Origin: Lentisphaeria bacterium
Lineage (GTDB): Bacteria > Verrucomicrobiota > Lentisphaeria > Victivallales > UBA1829
Assembly: GCA_017541665.1 (NCBI GenBank)
Contig: JAFXYP010000002.1
Coordinates: 26,498-90,497 of the forward strand
DNA length: 64,000 nucleotides
Direction of reading: 5' to 3'
A program made the translations under genes and the position numbers. This document shows positions 28,179 through 35,584 of the stretch, in pieces (within the stretch, counting starts at the first letter, position 1; each line of letters opens with the position of its first letter). Below the pieces are notes generated by a model, which saw only the letters and a program-made list of their open reading frames with translations, made no database searches and was not told the origin of the DNA.

Positions 28179-30709
28179 ACCGCACCGCCACGAAAAAAGC
28201 CGCGCCGGAAAGGAACAGCGCGGCCACGGAAAAAGGAAAGCCCCTCGTTATGAATAATATAACCCCGTCAACGCAAAAAGCAAGCGGGAACGACACGAAA
28301 ACGGCGATTTTACGCGCCGCTGAATTTTACCTCAAAAAAGGCTATTCCGTCCTGCCCGTTTCCAGGGAGACAAAAAATAACTGGCCGCAGACCTGGAAAG
28401 AATACCAGACCAGGCGCATGACGCCCGCAGAATTTACGCGGTGTTTTGAGGCGTGGACTATCAAAGAAAAGCCGAAGAAGCCCGCCGGAGAAAAGGCGGA
28501 GCCCGCGCGTGCCTTCAAGCCGGACGCCCTCGCCGTAATCTGTGGCGCGGTATCTGGAAATCTGGTGATACTGGACTTTGACAATCACCACGGCGGAGAA
28601 AGTGTCTTTGAAGAGTGGAAAAGCTACGTCTGCGAAACAGAAGCCGGGCGCGCGCTTTTCGCCCGTCTCGTTCTCGAACAATCCCAAAGCGGCGGGGTCC
28701 ATGTTCCCTTCCGCCTCACAACCCCGCCGGGAAGCAAACAGGAACTCGCCAAAACGGAAGACGGCGGGAATGCGGTGATAGAGGCACTGGGGGAGGCGCA
28801 CTTTGCCCTTTGTCCGCCGACGCCCGGATATAAGGCAATACAGGGTTGCCCCGGCGAATACCCCACGATCACCCCGGACGAATGGGGAATCCTCGCCACC
28901 GCCGCGGCACAATGCGACAAACGCCCGCTTGCGGGCCTGGAAGAGCTCCTACGCCACGAAAGGAAGAGCGAGGGGAAAGGATGGGCGGTAATGCCCGGCA
29001 AGGCATACAGCGCGCGGGAAAACGCATTGGAGGAAACGCGGGAAATGCTGATAGACGCCGGATGGACGCCGGACGGGGGCACCACGTGGAAAGGATGCCG
29101 TGGCGAGCATTTCACACGGCCAGGAAAAGACGCCGGAACGAGCGCCACACTTTTTGAAATGAAGACGGAAAGCGGAACCGTCCCGCTTTTCCACGTCTTC
29201 ACCTCGAACGGCGCACCATTTGAAGCCGGGAAAACATACGACCCCTTCGGCGTCTATGCTCAGCTGAACCACAACGGGGATACAACCGCCGCCGCTGCGG
29301 CACTTCACGCCGAAGGGTACGGGGAGAAGGGCGCCGCCTCGAAGAAAACGCCGGGCATAAATGAGCTTGCGGCGGGATTCCTCGCGGAATGGGACGCCGC
29401 TCGGACCGTGAACGGCGGCCACTGCTTGAAGAAGTACCGCGGCGCGTTCTATGAGTTCTGCCGTGATTCTGGATGGCGGGAAATTAGCGGCGAGGACCTC
29501 GGCGGCCATATCGCGGAGTACCTTTGGAAACGGAAAGTAGACGCCACGGCGAAACGGCAAAGCGATATAAAGGCCGCGCTTGGTGCACGAAATCTTTGTC
29601 TTTTGCCCTCGGACACGGAAACCCCTTTCTGCATTTCCACCGGGGAAAGCCTCGACCGCTCGGCGGTGATTCCGGTAAAAAATGGGGCACTGCGGATTCC
29701 GAACGGAGCGAAAAGCCGGGCAGATTTACAGCTTGACCCGCTCACGGAGGATATTTTTTCCCCCTATTCTCTTCCCGTCCCTTACGAGCCGACGGCGGAA
29801 ACGCCCGCATTTACCCGCTATCTGCGCGACGTTCTCCCCAGGGAGGCCGACCGGGAGACGGTCCGCCGGATGTTCGGTTATGCGCTCACGCCGGACCGGC
29901 GCTTGCAGGTGTTTTTCATCCTGTACGGGCCGCCGCATACAGGCAAAAGCCGTATTATTGAAACGTTCGATTCTCTTTTCGGAGAAAATCTGTGCTCCCA
30001 TGTCCCGTATGAACAATTAGGGGAAAAATTCGGGCGCGCAGCACTGACAAGAGCGCTGGTAAACTGTGCGGCGGAACTCCGTTGCCGCGGGGAGGGTGAA
30101 GAATTCTTAAAGCAGGCGGTAGACGGGGGGCGGGTGCACGTTGAGGAGAAATTCAAGGAAGCATACGACGCCGCGGCAACGGCTCTTTTAGTTTTTGCAA
30201 GCAACAACCCGCCAAAGTTCCGGGATAAAACGGGCTCCGTATGGCGACGCCTTCGGCTTCTTCTTTTTGAAATTGTCATAGGAAATGAAGAAAAAGACGC
30301 GGCACTTCAAAGCAAGATCAATCGGGAGCTTTCCGGCGTCCTCAACTTTGCGCTTGACGGCCTGCTGGAAATCCGGGAGCTAAACGCATTCCCGGAAAAC
30401 AAAAGCGGAAAAGAGTTTCTGGAAGAATTACGGGAGCTTGAAGACCCCATACCGGAAGCGCTCGAAGCGTGTATTGTCGAAGCTCCGGGGGCATTTCTGG
30501 AATCCGGCGAGCTTTACGGACGCCTGCGGCTGTATCTTCGGCAAAAAAAGAACTTGGAAAATGTCTCTGACGTCTGGCTCGCCGTCGGGGTAAAGCGGGC
30601 CCTTGGGATAAAAGGTAGCGTCCCGCGGCGAAACGGGCAGCGGGGTTTCCCGGATATTGCCCTCAAACAGACCAGTTTTGACGGGTTGTTGACGGGTTTT
30701 GTCGGGTAG
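28175..30709 (+). CDS. Prim-pol and D5-like SF3 helicase replication protein
   Basis: An 844-residue replication initiator. The N-terminal part (about 45-280) matches the bifunctional primase/polymerase fold, with VLPVSRETKNNWPQTWKEY and the metal-binding ILDFDNHHGG. The C-terminal part (about 510-790) is a D5/P4-type superfamily 3 helicase with Walker A GPPHTGKS (about 585-592), a Walker B region around LVNCAAELR and motif C at FASNNPPKF. A short winged-helix-like tail ends the protein. P4-alpha-type proteins prime, unwind and recognise iterons in their own origin, and an iteron array overlaps the 3' end of this gene. The prim-pol part is recognised less securely than the helicase. Confidence 0.85.
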   Translation: MNRTATKKAAPERNSAATEKGKPLVMNNITPSTQKASGNDTKTAILRAAEFYLKKGYSVLPVSRETKNNWPQTWKEYQTRRMTPAEFTRCFEAWTIKEKPKKPAGEKAEPARAFKPDALAVICGAVSGNLVILDFDNHHGGESVFEEWKSYVCETEAGRALFARLVLEQSQSGGVHVPFRLTTPPGSKQELAKTEDGGNAVIEALGEAHFALCPPTPGYKAIQGCPGEYPTITPDEWGILATAAAQCDKRPLAGLEELLRHERKSEGKGWAVMPGKAYSARENALEETREMLIDAGWTPDGGTTWKGCRGEHFTRPGKDAGTSATLFEMKTESGTVPLFHVFTSNGAPFEAGKTYDPFGVYAQLNHNGDTTAAAAALHAEGYGEKGAASKKTPGINELAAGFLAEWDAARTVNGGHCLKKYRGAFYEFCRDSGWREISGEDLGGHIAEYLWKRKVDATAKRQSDIKAALGARNLCLLPSDTETPFCISTGESLDRSAVIPVKNGALRIPNGAKSRADLQLDPLTEDIFSPYSLPVPYEPTAETPAFTRYLRDVLPREADRETVRRMFGYALTPDRRLQVFFILYGPPHTGKSRIIETFDSLFGENLCSHVPYEQLGEKFGRAALTRALVNCAAELRCRGEGEEFLKQAVDGGRVHVEEKFKEAYDAAATALLVFASNNPPKFRDKTGSVWRRLRLLLFEIVIGNEEKDAALQSKINRELSGVLNFALDGLLEIRELNAFPENKSGKEFLEELRELEDPIPEALEACIVEAPGAFLESGELYGRLRLYLRQKKNLENVSDVWLAVGVKRALGIKGSVPRRNGQRGFPDIALKQTSFDGLLTGFVG

Positions 30710-30961
30710 TGTCATTTGTAAAAAATTGAAAGTATAGGGGTTTTGTCAAGTTGACGGGTTAACTTGCGAAACCTCTATATATTTGTGTCTTTTTTCCGCT
30801 CTTCTTCATTTTCCCTTATGCTTTTTATATTCTCCCTTTTGGAACAAAAGTATATAAAAACCGAACTTAACCCGTCAACTTGACAAACATACTGGTAATA
30901 AGAGGATTAACCCGTCAAGCGCCCCGACAAAACCCGTCAACAACCCGTCAAAACCCGTCAA
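30676..30961. repeat. Inverted iteron array, candidate replication origin
   Basis: TTGACGGGTT occurs at 30678, 30689 and 30751 on the plus strand and as AACCCGTCAA at 30869, 30909, 30931, 30942 and 30952. The outer groups form a perfect 31-bp inverted repeat (30676-30706 with 30923-30953) and the inner ones a 21-bp inverted repeat (30742-30762 with 30867-30887). The space between is AT-rich and gene-free. Two left-hand iterons lie inside the 3' end of the primase-helicase gene. The layout fits an origin bound by that protein, as in phage P4 ori/crr; function is inferred. Confidence 0.7.
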
Positions 30962-31184
30962 GAGTTTCGGCCTCTTGGCAAACACGGAGAACCCCGGTAT
31001 TTTTGCCGCAACTTCCGCCGCTGCTTGCTTTTTTTTTTTCACCTGGAGCAAAACCCGGTAATATCCATTCGGAGCGACGAAAAACAAGCTGTATTTATAG
31101 TGACGTAATGTCATAGTGAACAAAAAAGAGCGTTACAAGCTCAAAAATGTTGTAATAATTAATACAAAACGCCGTTAAAGACTC

Positions 31185-31213
31185 TTGACAAATAGCGCAA
31201 AACGTGGTACATT
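31185..31213 (+). promoter_or_regulatory. Strong sigma70-like promoter in the element's non-coding region
   Basis: TTGACA (31185-31190) and TACATT (31208-31213) with 17-bp spacing. Transcription would start near 31220 and run into repeat copy A. No long gene follows directly, so the product may be a non-coding RNA or the leader of the downstream 169-codon ORF. Confidence 0.55.
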
Positions 31214-31320
31214 ACAAGTAAAAATGCGGTGTTTGCGCCACGAAAACACCCGCCGCCGGAGATTCTGCGCCCGTACCGGGCGAACCGGCCACACCGAGCA
31301 AAAGCCGGGGCGTCTCTGTG

Positions 31321-31401
31321 CGAATGACACCCCCGCCGCGGCATAACTGCGTTTTTGGGGGTACACCCCTCAAAACGAAAAACGCCGCACCCTTGCCCCT
31401 A
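31321..31401. repeat. 80-bp repeat, copy A
   Basis: A direct repeat with 32608-32692. Conserved blocks are CGAATGACACCCCCGCCGCG, TTTTTGGGGGTACACCCC and GCCGCACCCTTGCCCCT. The GGGGGT block can pair with the upstream ACCCCC or with the downstream ACCCC, giving two mutually exclusive hairpins. Short frames across it translate to similar peptides in both copies, because the DNA is repeated and not because of coding selection. Confidence 0.6.
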
Positions 31402-32104
31402 TGCGGGGCCAGAGCAAGAAAGGCTACGGCGGGGCGCGTCCCGACCGTGGCGCGTCCGCCGGGATTCGATGCCCCACGCGCGGAGACTCTTCCCGGCGGA
31501 TGAAATAAGATACCCCAGAAACGCAAAAAGTCAAGTGCACCCGAAAAAAGCAAGGCTGAAACAACCGGCCTTCGCCAAAGCTCAACGTGGAAATAATCCC
31601 CACGGGGTTCCGATTGCCTCAACCTTGACTCTCACAAAAAAGCCGTCAGACCCATATAGGGGAGACGGGAACCAAATCCCGCAACATCCCGGCGAATGAC
31701 GGCACAAAAAAGACCAACGGAGCTTTTTCGCGAATCCTGGAAATTGCCAAGAGCTTGAAGGGGACTAATGTCCGCCCTGCCGTCCGTCAGTCTTTGGAGA
31801 ATAATATACACCCGGTTCCGGGAAAAGTCAAACCCGCCTTTTTCGCAGGAAAAAGCGCCGGGCAGCTTGAAAAGGGAAAGCGGACGGGTTATATTATCTG
31901 CGTTCCGGCTGGAACCGGGACAGGGCTTTTATCTCACGGCGGGACCATCAACCCCGCCAAAAGCGGCACGCCGCCGCGAGCCTCCAAAGAGATTTTCTTT
32001 TTTATGGGCGCTTGCCGCTTTGCGTGAAACCGGATTGATACCCCGGCGAGGTGTTCCAGCACCGACCGCAAGGCGGCTTTTTATGCCAGGAAAGCGTGGA
32101 CTAC

Positions 32105-32614
32105 ATGAACCACACCGAAACCACCACCGCCACCAACACCCCGAACGCCACCCGCGCAAAAATGAAGAAGGGCGGCCCCCGCTTCAAGCTCTCGCCCCTT
32201 CTCTACTACGTCCCCTTTTCGGACAAGCGGGAAACACCGGAAACCGCCCTCTTCTGGAAGACAGGACGGCGGGAGTATTACGCCCCCATGACCCGCGAAG
32301 AGGCCGCCGGATTCCTGGCCGAATATTACGCGGGATGGCCGGAAGATGAAAAAGCCCTGGGAAAAGCCCTTGCCCCCTACGGCGCACATGTACCGGAACG
32401 CGTCCCGGGCGATAAGACGGAACGCCGCCGCGTCCTCGAAAAGACGCTTGAAGCTGTCCCGGACGGAAAGCTGGACCGCCTCTTGACCGCTTACCTCCTG
32501 GGAAACCTGGCACTCCTGGAAATCTTTGTTGCCGGTGCGAACCATGAACGGCGGAAAGTGGAAGCGGGCGGGAAGGACGCGGGCGAAAAAAGGGGGCTGT
32601 GCGTGAACGAATGA
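32105..32614 (+). CDS. Hypothetical protein of the integrative element
   Basis: A 169-residue protein without a recognised domain. The ATG at 32105 has AGGAAA about 11 bp upstream; an upstream in-frame start at 32051 is less likely. The composition reads like a real soluble protein: a basic Thr/Asn-rich N-terminus, then FKLSPLLYYVPFSDKRETP and a helical C-terminal half with DRLLTAYLLGNLALLEIF. Its last codons lie in repeat copy B. It is the only plausible cargo gene in the right half of the element. Confidence 0.55.
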   Translation: MNHTETTTATNTPNATRAKMKKGGPRFKLSPLLYYVPFSDKRETPETALFWKTGRREYYAPMTREEAAGFLAEYYAGWPEDEKALGKALAPYGAHVPERVPGDKTERRRVLEKTLEAVPDGKLDRLLTAYLLGNLALLEIFVAGANHERRKVEAGGKDAGEKRGLCVNE

Positions 32615-32692
32615 CACCCCCGCCGCGGCGCTGTTCAGTTTTTGGGGGTACACCCCCTCGAAAGCGACCAGCGCCGCACCCTTGCCCCTCCG
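32608..32692. repeat. 80-bp repeat, copy B
   Basis: The second copy of the repeat at 31321-31401, in the same orientation, about 1.29 kb away. It starts within the stop codon region of the preceding ORF. The same alternative-hairpin arrangement around GGGGGTACACCCCC is preserved. The 630 bp from here to the tRNA gene contain no convincing gene. Confidence 0.6.
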
Positions 32693-32809
32693 GGCGAACA
32701 AAGACCGCGCCGCTCTCTCGCCGGGCGGCGCTTTCCTTTTGTCTCGATGCCGGACGCGCTGCACCCGCCGCAACGTCGAACGCCCCGCGCCGGGATCGCC
32801 TCGCCCGGA

Positions 32810-33251
32810 TTACGGAATAGTTACGGAAAGACAAAAGGGCGCGAGAAAAAAGCGCAAGCCCGCCGTATTTATGCCGCCGATTCCGCCCGCCCGGCGCATG
32901 TTCCCGCCCTGCTTTCCGATCGTTTCGTGCTTGACGCCGCCACGGACCGCCCGAAACTCCCGGCCCGTCTGGTCCTTTCCGCGCGGGCGCAAGAGGACGG
33001 AGCGGGAAAAGCGGCGCACCTCAAACCGCCGGATTTTCTGCGCCTCAAACCGTGCTCAGATTACGGAAAAATTACGGAAAACCGGGCCGCCGGACCGCCC
33101 TGTATTTGCGATTTGAGGTAAAAGGGAGAATGCCCGCCGGGCCTTTCCGGGCTTTCCGTAAAAGACCGCCCCGGACGCCCCGCTCGAACCGGGGAAAGAC
33201 CCCGTTTTAGCCTCAAAACTGCCGGGGATTCTTTCCGTAATTTTTCCGTAA
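32810..33251. repeat. Right arm-type repeats (seven TTCCGTAA octamers)
   Basis: The octamer TTCCGTAA or its complement occurs at 32810 and 32821, 33061 and 33072, 33154, and 33233 and 33244 (start positions). Three pairs have the same 11-bp spacing as the left pair at 25441. The rightmost pair is 67 bp from the right att repeat. The distribution suggests integrase arm-binding sites on the P' side of the attachment site, possibly mixed with excisionase sites. Confidence 0.6.
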
Positions 33252-33317
33252 TTCTTGCCACAAAGTCACAAAAAACCAGACGGTTTCACGCGATAGCAAA
33301 ACAGGGGATTTAGCCTC

Positions 33318-33368
33318 AAAAATTGGAGCCGGCTCTCGGATTCGAACCGAGGACCGACGGTTTACAAA
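33318..33368. repeat. Right attachment site within tRNA-Thr
   Basis: The 51-bp partner of 25348-25398. It covers the 3' half of the tRNA-Thr gene from 6 bp beyond the CCA to the anticodon loop. The insertion leaves the tRNA gene complete. Confidence 0.92.
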
Positions 33369-33398
33369 ACCGTAGCTCTACCGCTGAGCTAAGCCGGC
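33324..33398 (-). tRNA. tRNA-Thr (anticodon UGU)
   Basis: 75 nt including an encoded CCA. The acceptor stem GCCGGCT pairs with AGCCGGC; the D-stem is GCTC/GAGC; the anticodon arm has a 7-nt loop TTTGTAA with anticodon TGT; the T-arm contains the TTCGAAT loop. It reads ACA threonine codons. The 3' half doubles as the element's attachment site. Confidence 0.95.
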
Positions 33399-33527
33399 GT
33401 ATCGTTTTCAGGATTCCTGGAATTCCCGTTTCGGAACCGCGCACTTGCGGCCGCGGACGGTTTCCCGTCGAGCCTCATGGACTCCACCCTCGCGGACAAG
33501 GGAAAGCCGACCGAATTCCGAGCTGTA

Positions 33528-33557
33528 TTAATATGGCATATTTTTTTCAAAAGTCAA
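33528..33557 (-). promoter_or_regulatory. Putative promoter of tRNA-Thr
   Basis: On the minus strand TTGACT (33557-33552) and TATTAA (33533-33528) with 18-bp spacing, about 130 bp upstream of the tRNA. The 265-bp gap to lpxH holds no gene; a TATAGT near 33590 on the plus strand could serve lpxH. Confidence 0.4.
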
Positions 33558-33663
33558 ACTCTTTCCCTTTCTTTTTCGCGTTTTCGTGGTATAGTATGAT
33601 AATCTGTTTGCTCGGCCCGCCGTGAGCCGACGCCGAAATCTCTGGAAAGGAAGTCCCGTCTCT

Positions 33664-34413
33664 ATGTCCCAACGCTGGCTGATGATCGCCGATGCGCACC
33701 TGACGTGCAGCAAACCGGAGGACGAGTTCTTCCGCATGCTGAACGCAGCAGGCCGACTGCCCGGGGACGTCGGGATCGTGTTCCTCGGGGACGTTTTCGA
33801 CCTGTGGATCGCACTGCGCGGATACGAGAACGACGATCATCGGCGGTTCCTCGACTGGTGCCGCGCGGAGAAGCGGAAGCGGAAGATCGTCTTCCTGGAG
33901 GGCAACCACGAGTTTTTCGTCGCGAAGACTTACGCGGACGCGTTCACGTTCGCCGGGGAGGACTCGTACCAGGACGGCCTGCTGCAGTGGTTCCACGGCG
34001 ACCGCATCAACAAGCGGGACCACGCCTATGCCGTGCTGCGGTTCATCATCCGCAACCGGCTGACGCGGTGGCTGCTGCAGCTGTTCGGGGCCACGATCGG
34101 GCCTGCGTTCGCGCATTATGTCCGCGAACGCCTCCGCACCACGAACCAGGCGCACAAACACTATTTCCCGGAACCGCACGCACTGAGGTATCTTTCCTCG
34201 TGCCCGGCGGGTTCCGTCGTTTTCGCGGGGCATTTCCACGACCGGGTCACGAAGTCCGTGGACGGCAGGATCATGGAAGTCCTTCCGGCGTATGCCGATG
34301 CTTCGGAGCTCGCATATTACGACCCGTCGTCGCCGTCGCTCGCGGTGTTTCCCGCGGACCGGATCGCCGACGTGTGCGGCAAACCAATCAACCAGGAGGC
34401 GGCTGAATCATGA
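33664..34413 (+). CDS. lpxH: UDP-2,3-diacylglucosamine diphosphatase-like metallophosphoesterase
   Basis: A calcineurin-like phosphoesterase of 249 residues with the binuclear metal motifs DAH (N-terminus, MIADAHLT), GDVFD (FLGDVFDLW), GNHE (LEGNHEFF) and GHFH (FAGHFHDR). These fit LpxH, which cleaves UDP-diacylglucosamine to lipid X in lipid A synthesis. The start at 33664 (MSQRWL) has AAGGAAG 10 bp upstream and is preferred to the upstream in-frame ATG at 33622. It overlaps coaD by 4 bp. Related LpxH2-type or general phosphoesterases cannot be excluded, but the Gram-negative context fits. Confidence 0.78.
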   Translation: MSQRWLMIADAHLTCSKPEDEFFRMLNAAGRLPGDVGIVFLGDVFDLWIALRGYENDDHRRFLDWCRAEKRKRKIVFLEGNHEFFVAKTYADAFTFAGEDSYQDGLLQWFHGDRINKRDHAYAVLRFIIRNRLTRWLLQLFGATIGPAFAHYVRERLRTTNQAHKHYFPEPHALRYLSSCPAGSVVFAGHFHDRVTKSVDGRIMEVLPAYADASELAYYDPSSPSLAVFPADRIADVCGKPINQEAAES

Positions 34414-34898
34414 AACGACTCATGTATCCCGGCAGTTTCGACCCTGTCACAAACGGTCATCTGGACGTCATCCGGCGCGCGTCGCGCATCGCCGACGAGG
34501 TCCTGGTGGCTGTCGCGCGCAATTCGGAGAAATCCCCGCTGTTCACGACGGAGGAGCGCATCGAGCTCATCCGCACCGTCACGGCGTCCATTCCGAACAT
34601 CCGCGTCGTCACGTTCACCGGACTGCTCGCCGACGCCGTGACATCGTTCGGCGTCTCGGCGGTCATCCGCGGCCTTCGCGCCGTCTCCGACTTCGAATAC
34701 GAATTCCAGATGGCGCTGATGAACCGCGAACTGAATCCGGCCTGCGAGACCCTCTTCATGATGCCGAGTCCGGAATATTCGTTCCTGAGCTCGCGCCTCA
34801 TCCGCGAGATCGCATCCTGCGGCGGGTCCGTGTCCGCGTTCGTGCCGCCGGAAGTCGTCGAAGCCATCCGCACCAAAATGGAGCAAACCAGACCATGA
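34410..34898 (+). CDS. coaD: Phosphopantetheine adenylyltransferase
   Basis: CoaD transfers AMP from ATP to 4'-phosphopantetheine, the penultimate step of coenzyme A synthesis. The 162-residue length is standard. The nucleotidyltransferase motif GSFDPVTNGH is at residues 7-16, and the second nucleotide-binding motif is in EYSFLSSRLIREIA. The gene overlaps lpxH upstream and the DUF177 gene downstream, each by 4 bp, so the three genes are one operon. Confidence 0.96.
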   Translation: MKRLMYPGSFDPVTNGHLDVIRRASRIADEVLVAVARNSEKSPLFTTEERIELIRTVTASIPNIRVVTFTGLLADAVTSFGVSAVIRGLRAVSDFEYEFQMALMNRELNPACETLFMMPSPEYSFLSSRLIREIASCGGSVSAFVPPEVVEAIRTKMEQTRP

Positions 34899-35557
34899 TC
34901 ATCATCAATACTTCGCACATCCTCCCCGATACTCCGTACCTGCTCGACGGCACGGAATCCTCCGACGTCCTGGAACTCCCCGCCGACGCCGATCCGCCGC
35001 TTGCGCCCGCGGGCGACATTACGTACCGCCTTTCCGCAGTCATGGCGGGCGCCGACCTGGTCGTGACCGGCAGCGCATCCGTGCCGCTCGCCACGGTCTG
35101 CGCGCGCTGCCTCGACGACATTCGCGTCCCGATCGCGGTGAAAAACATCTGCCTCCACTTCGAGAAAGTGCGCGACTTGGAGGTCGACCTCACGGACGAT
35201 GTTCGCGAGGAACTCCTCCTCGCCATCCCGTCCTGCTTCTACTGTTCCCCGGACTGCAAGGGCATCTGCCCCGTATGCGGCACGAACCTCAACCACGCTT
35301 CGTGCTCCTGCGACAGGGACCGGGCGGAACCCGAACCGGACCCCGCGGCTCCGTCGCCCTGGGACCAGCTCGATGCCCTGAACTTCGCCCCCGAAAAAAC
35401 TGCGAGGAAGCAGGCGAAAACGACCGCGAAAACACCCGCGAAGAAAACCTCCGAAACACCCGCGAAGAAGAAAACCCCTGCAACTGCAGAGAAACCCGCG
35501 AAGAAAAAAACCTCCGCACCGGCATCCGGGAAATCCGGCGGGCGCGGCAAAAAGTAA
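34895..35557 (+). CDS. DUF177/YceD family protein with basic Lys-Ala-Pro tail
   Basis: A 220-residue protein. The ATG at 34895 overlaps the coaD stop; longer upstream frames run through coaD and are artefacts. The body (1-150) fits the YceD/DUF177 family, which acts around 23S rRNA or L32: CARCLDD, DDVREELLLAIP, and the cysteine cluster C-x2-C...C-x2-C (PVCGTNLNHASC). The last 65 residues are a histone H1-like repeat rich in AKK, TPA and KKT, unusual for the family. The usual partner rpmF (L32) does not follow; a convergent MFS gene does. Confidence 0.8.
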   Translation: MIIINTSHILPDTPYLLDGTESSDVLELPADADPPLAPAGDITYRLSAVMAGADLVVTGSASVPLATVCARCLDDIRVPIAVKNICLHFEKVRDLEVDLTDDVREELLLAIPSCFYCSPDCKGICPVCGTNLNHASCSCDRDRAEPEPDPAAPSPWDQLDALNFAPEKTARKQAKTTAKTPAKKTSETPAKKKTPATAEKPAKKKTSAPASGKSGGRGKK

Positions 35558-35584
35558 GATCCCAAACGGGATTCAAACCCGCGT

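Larger units (their letters stand above)
30962..32104. other. About 1.1 kb without a convincing gene inside the element
   Basis: It begins with an AT-rich part, then becomes GC-rich and contains one copy of an 80-bp repeat (31321-31401). A well-formed promoter (31185-31213) reads into it. One frame is open on the plus strand from 31629 to 32027 but lacks a good start and matches nothing I know. A 40-codon frame begins at 31222 just after the promoter. Either a regulatory RNA or decayed cargo would fit. Confidence 0.4.
25348..33368. mobile_element. Integrative element in tRNA-Thr with integrase, excisionase-like gene, primase-helicase and origin
   Basis: An element of about 8.0 kb bounded by 51-bp perfect direct repeats (25348-25398 and 33318-33368). 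The right repeat is the 3' half of an intact tRNA-Thr gene. Gene order from the left is integrase, HTH/excisionase-like, small ORF, prim-pol/SF3 helicase, iteron-type origin, non-coding region with an 80-bp repeat pair, and a 169-codon ORF. No conjugation, capsid, terminase, toxin or defence gene is recognised. The layout resembles P4-type phage satellites or integrative plasmids cut down to integration plus replication. Confidence 0.9.

Noticed and set aside
31212..31622. 136-codon minus-strand frame resembling a frame near 32184-32834
   Set aside because: The similarity between the two frames is confined to the 80-bp DNA repeat; flanking codons are unrelated and no ribosome site is seen.
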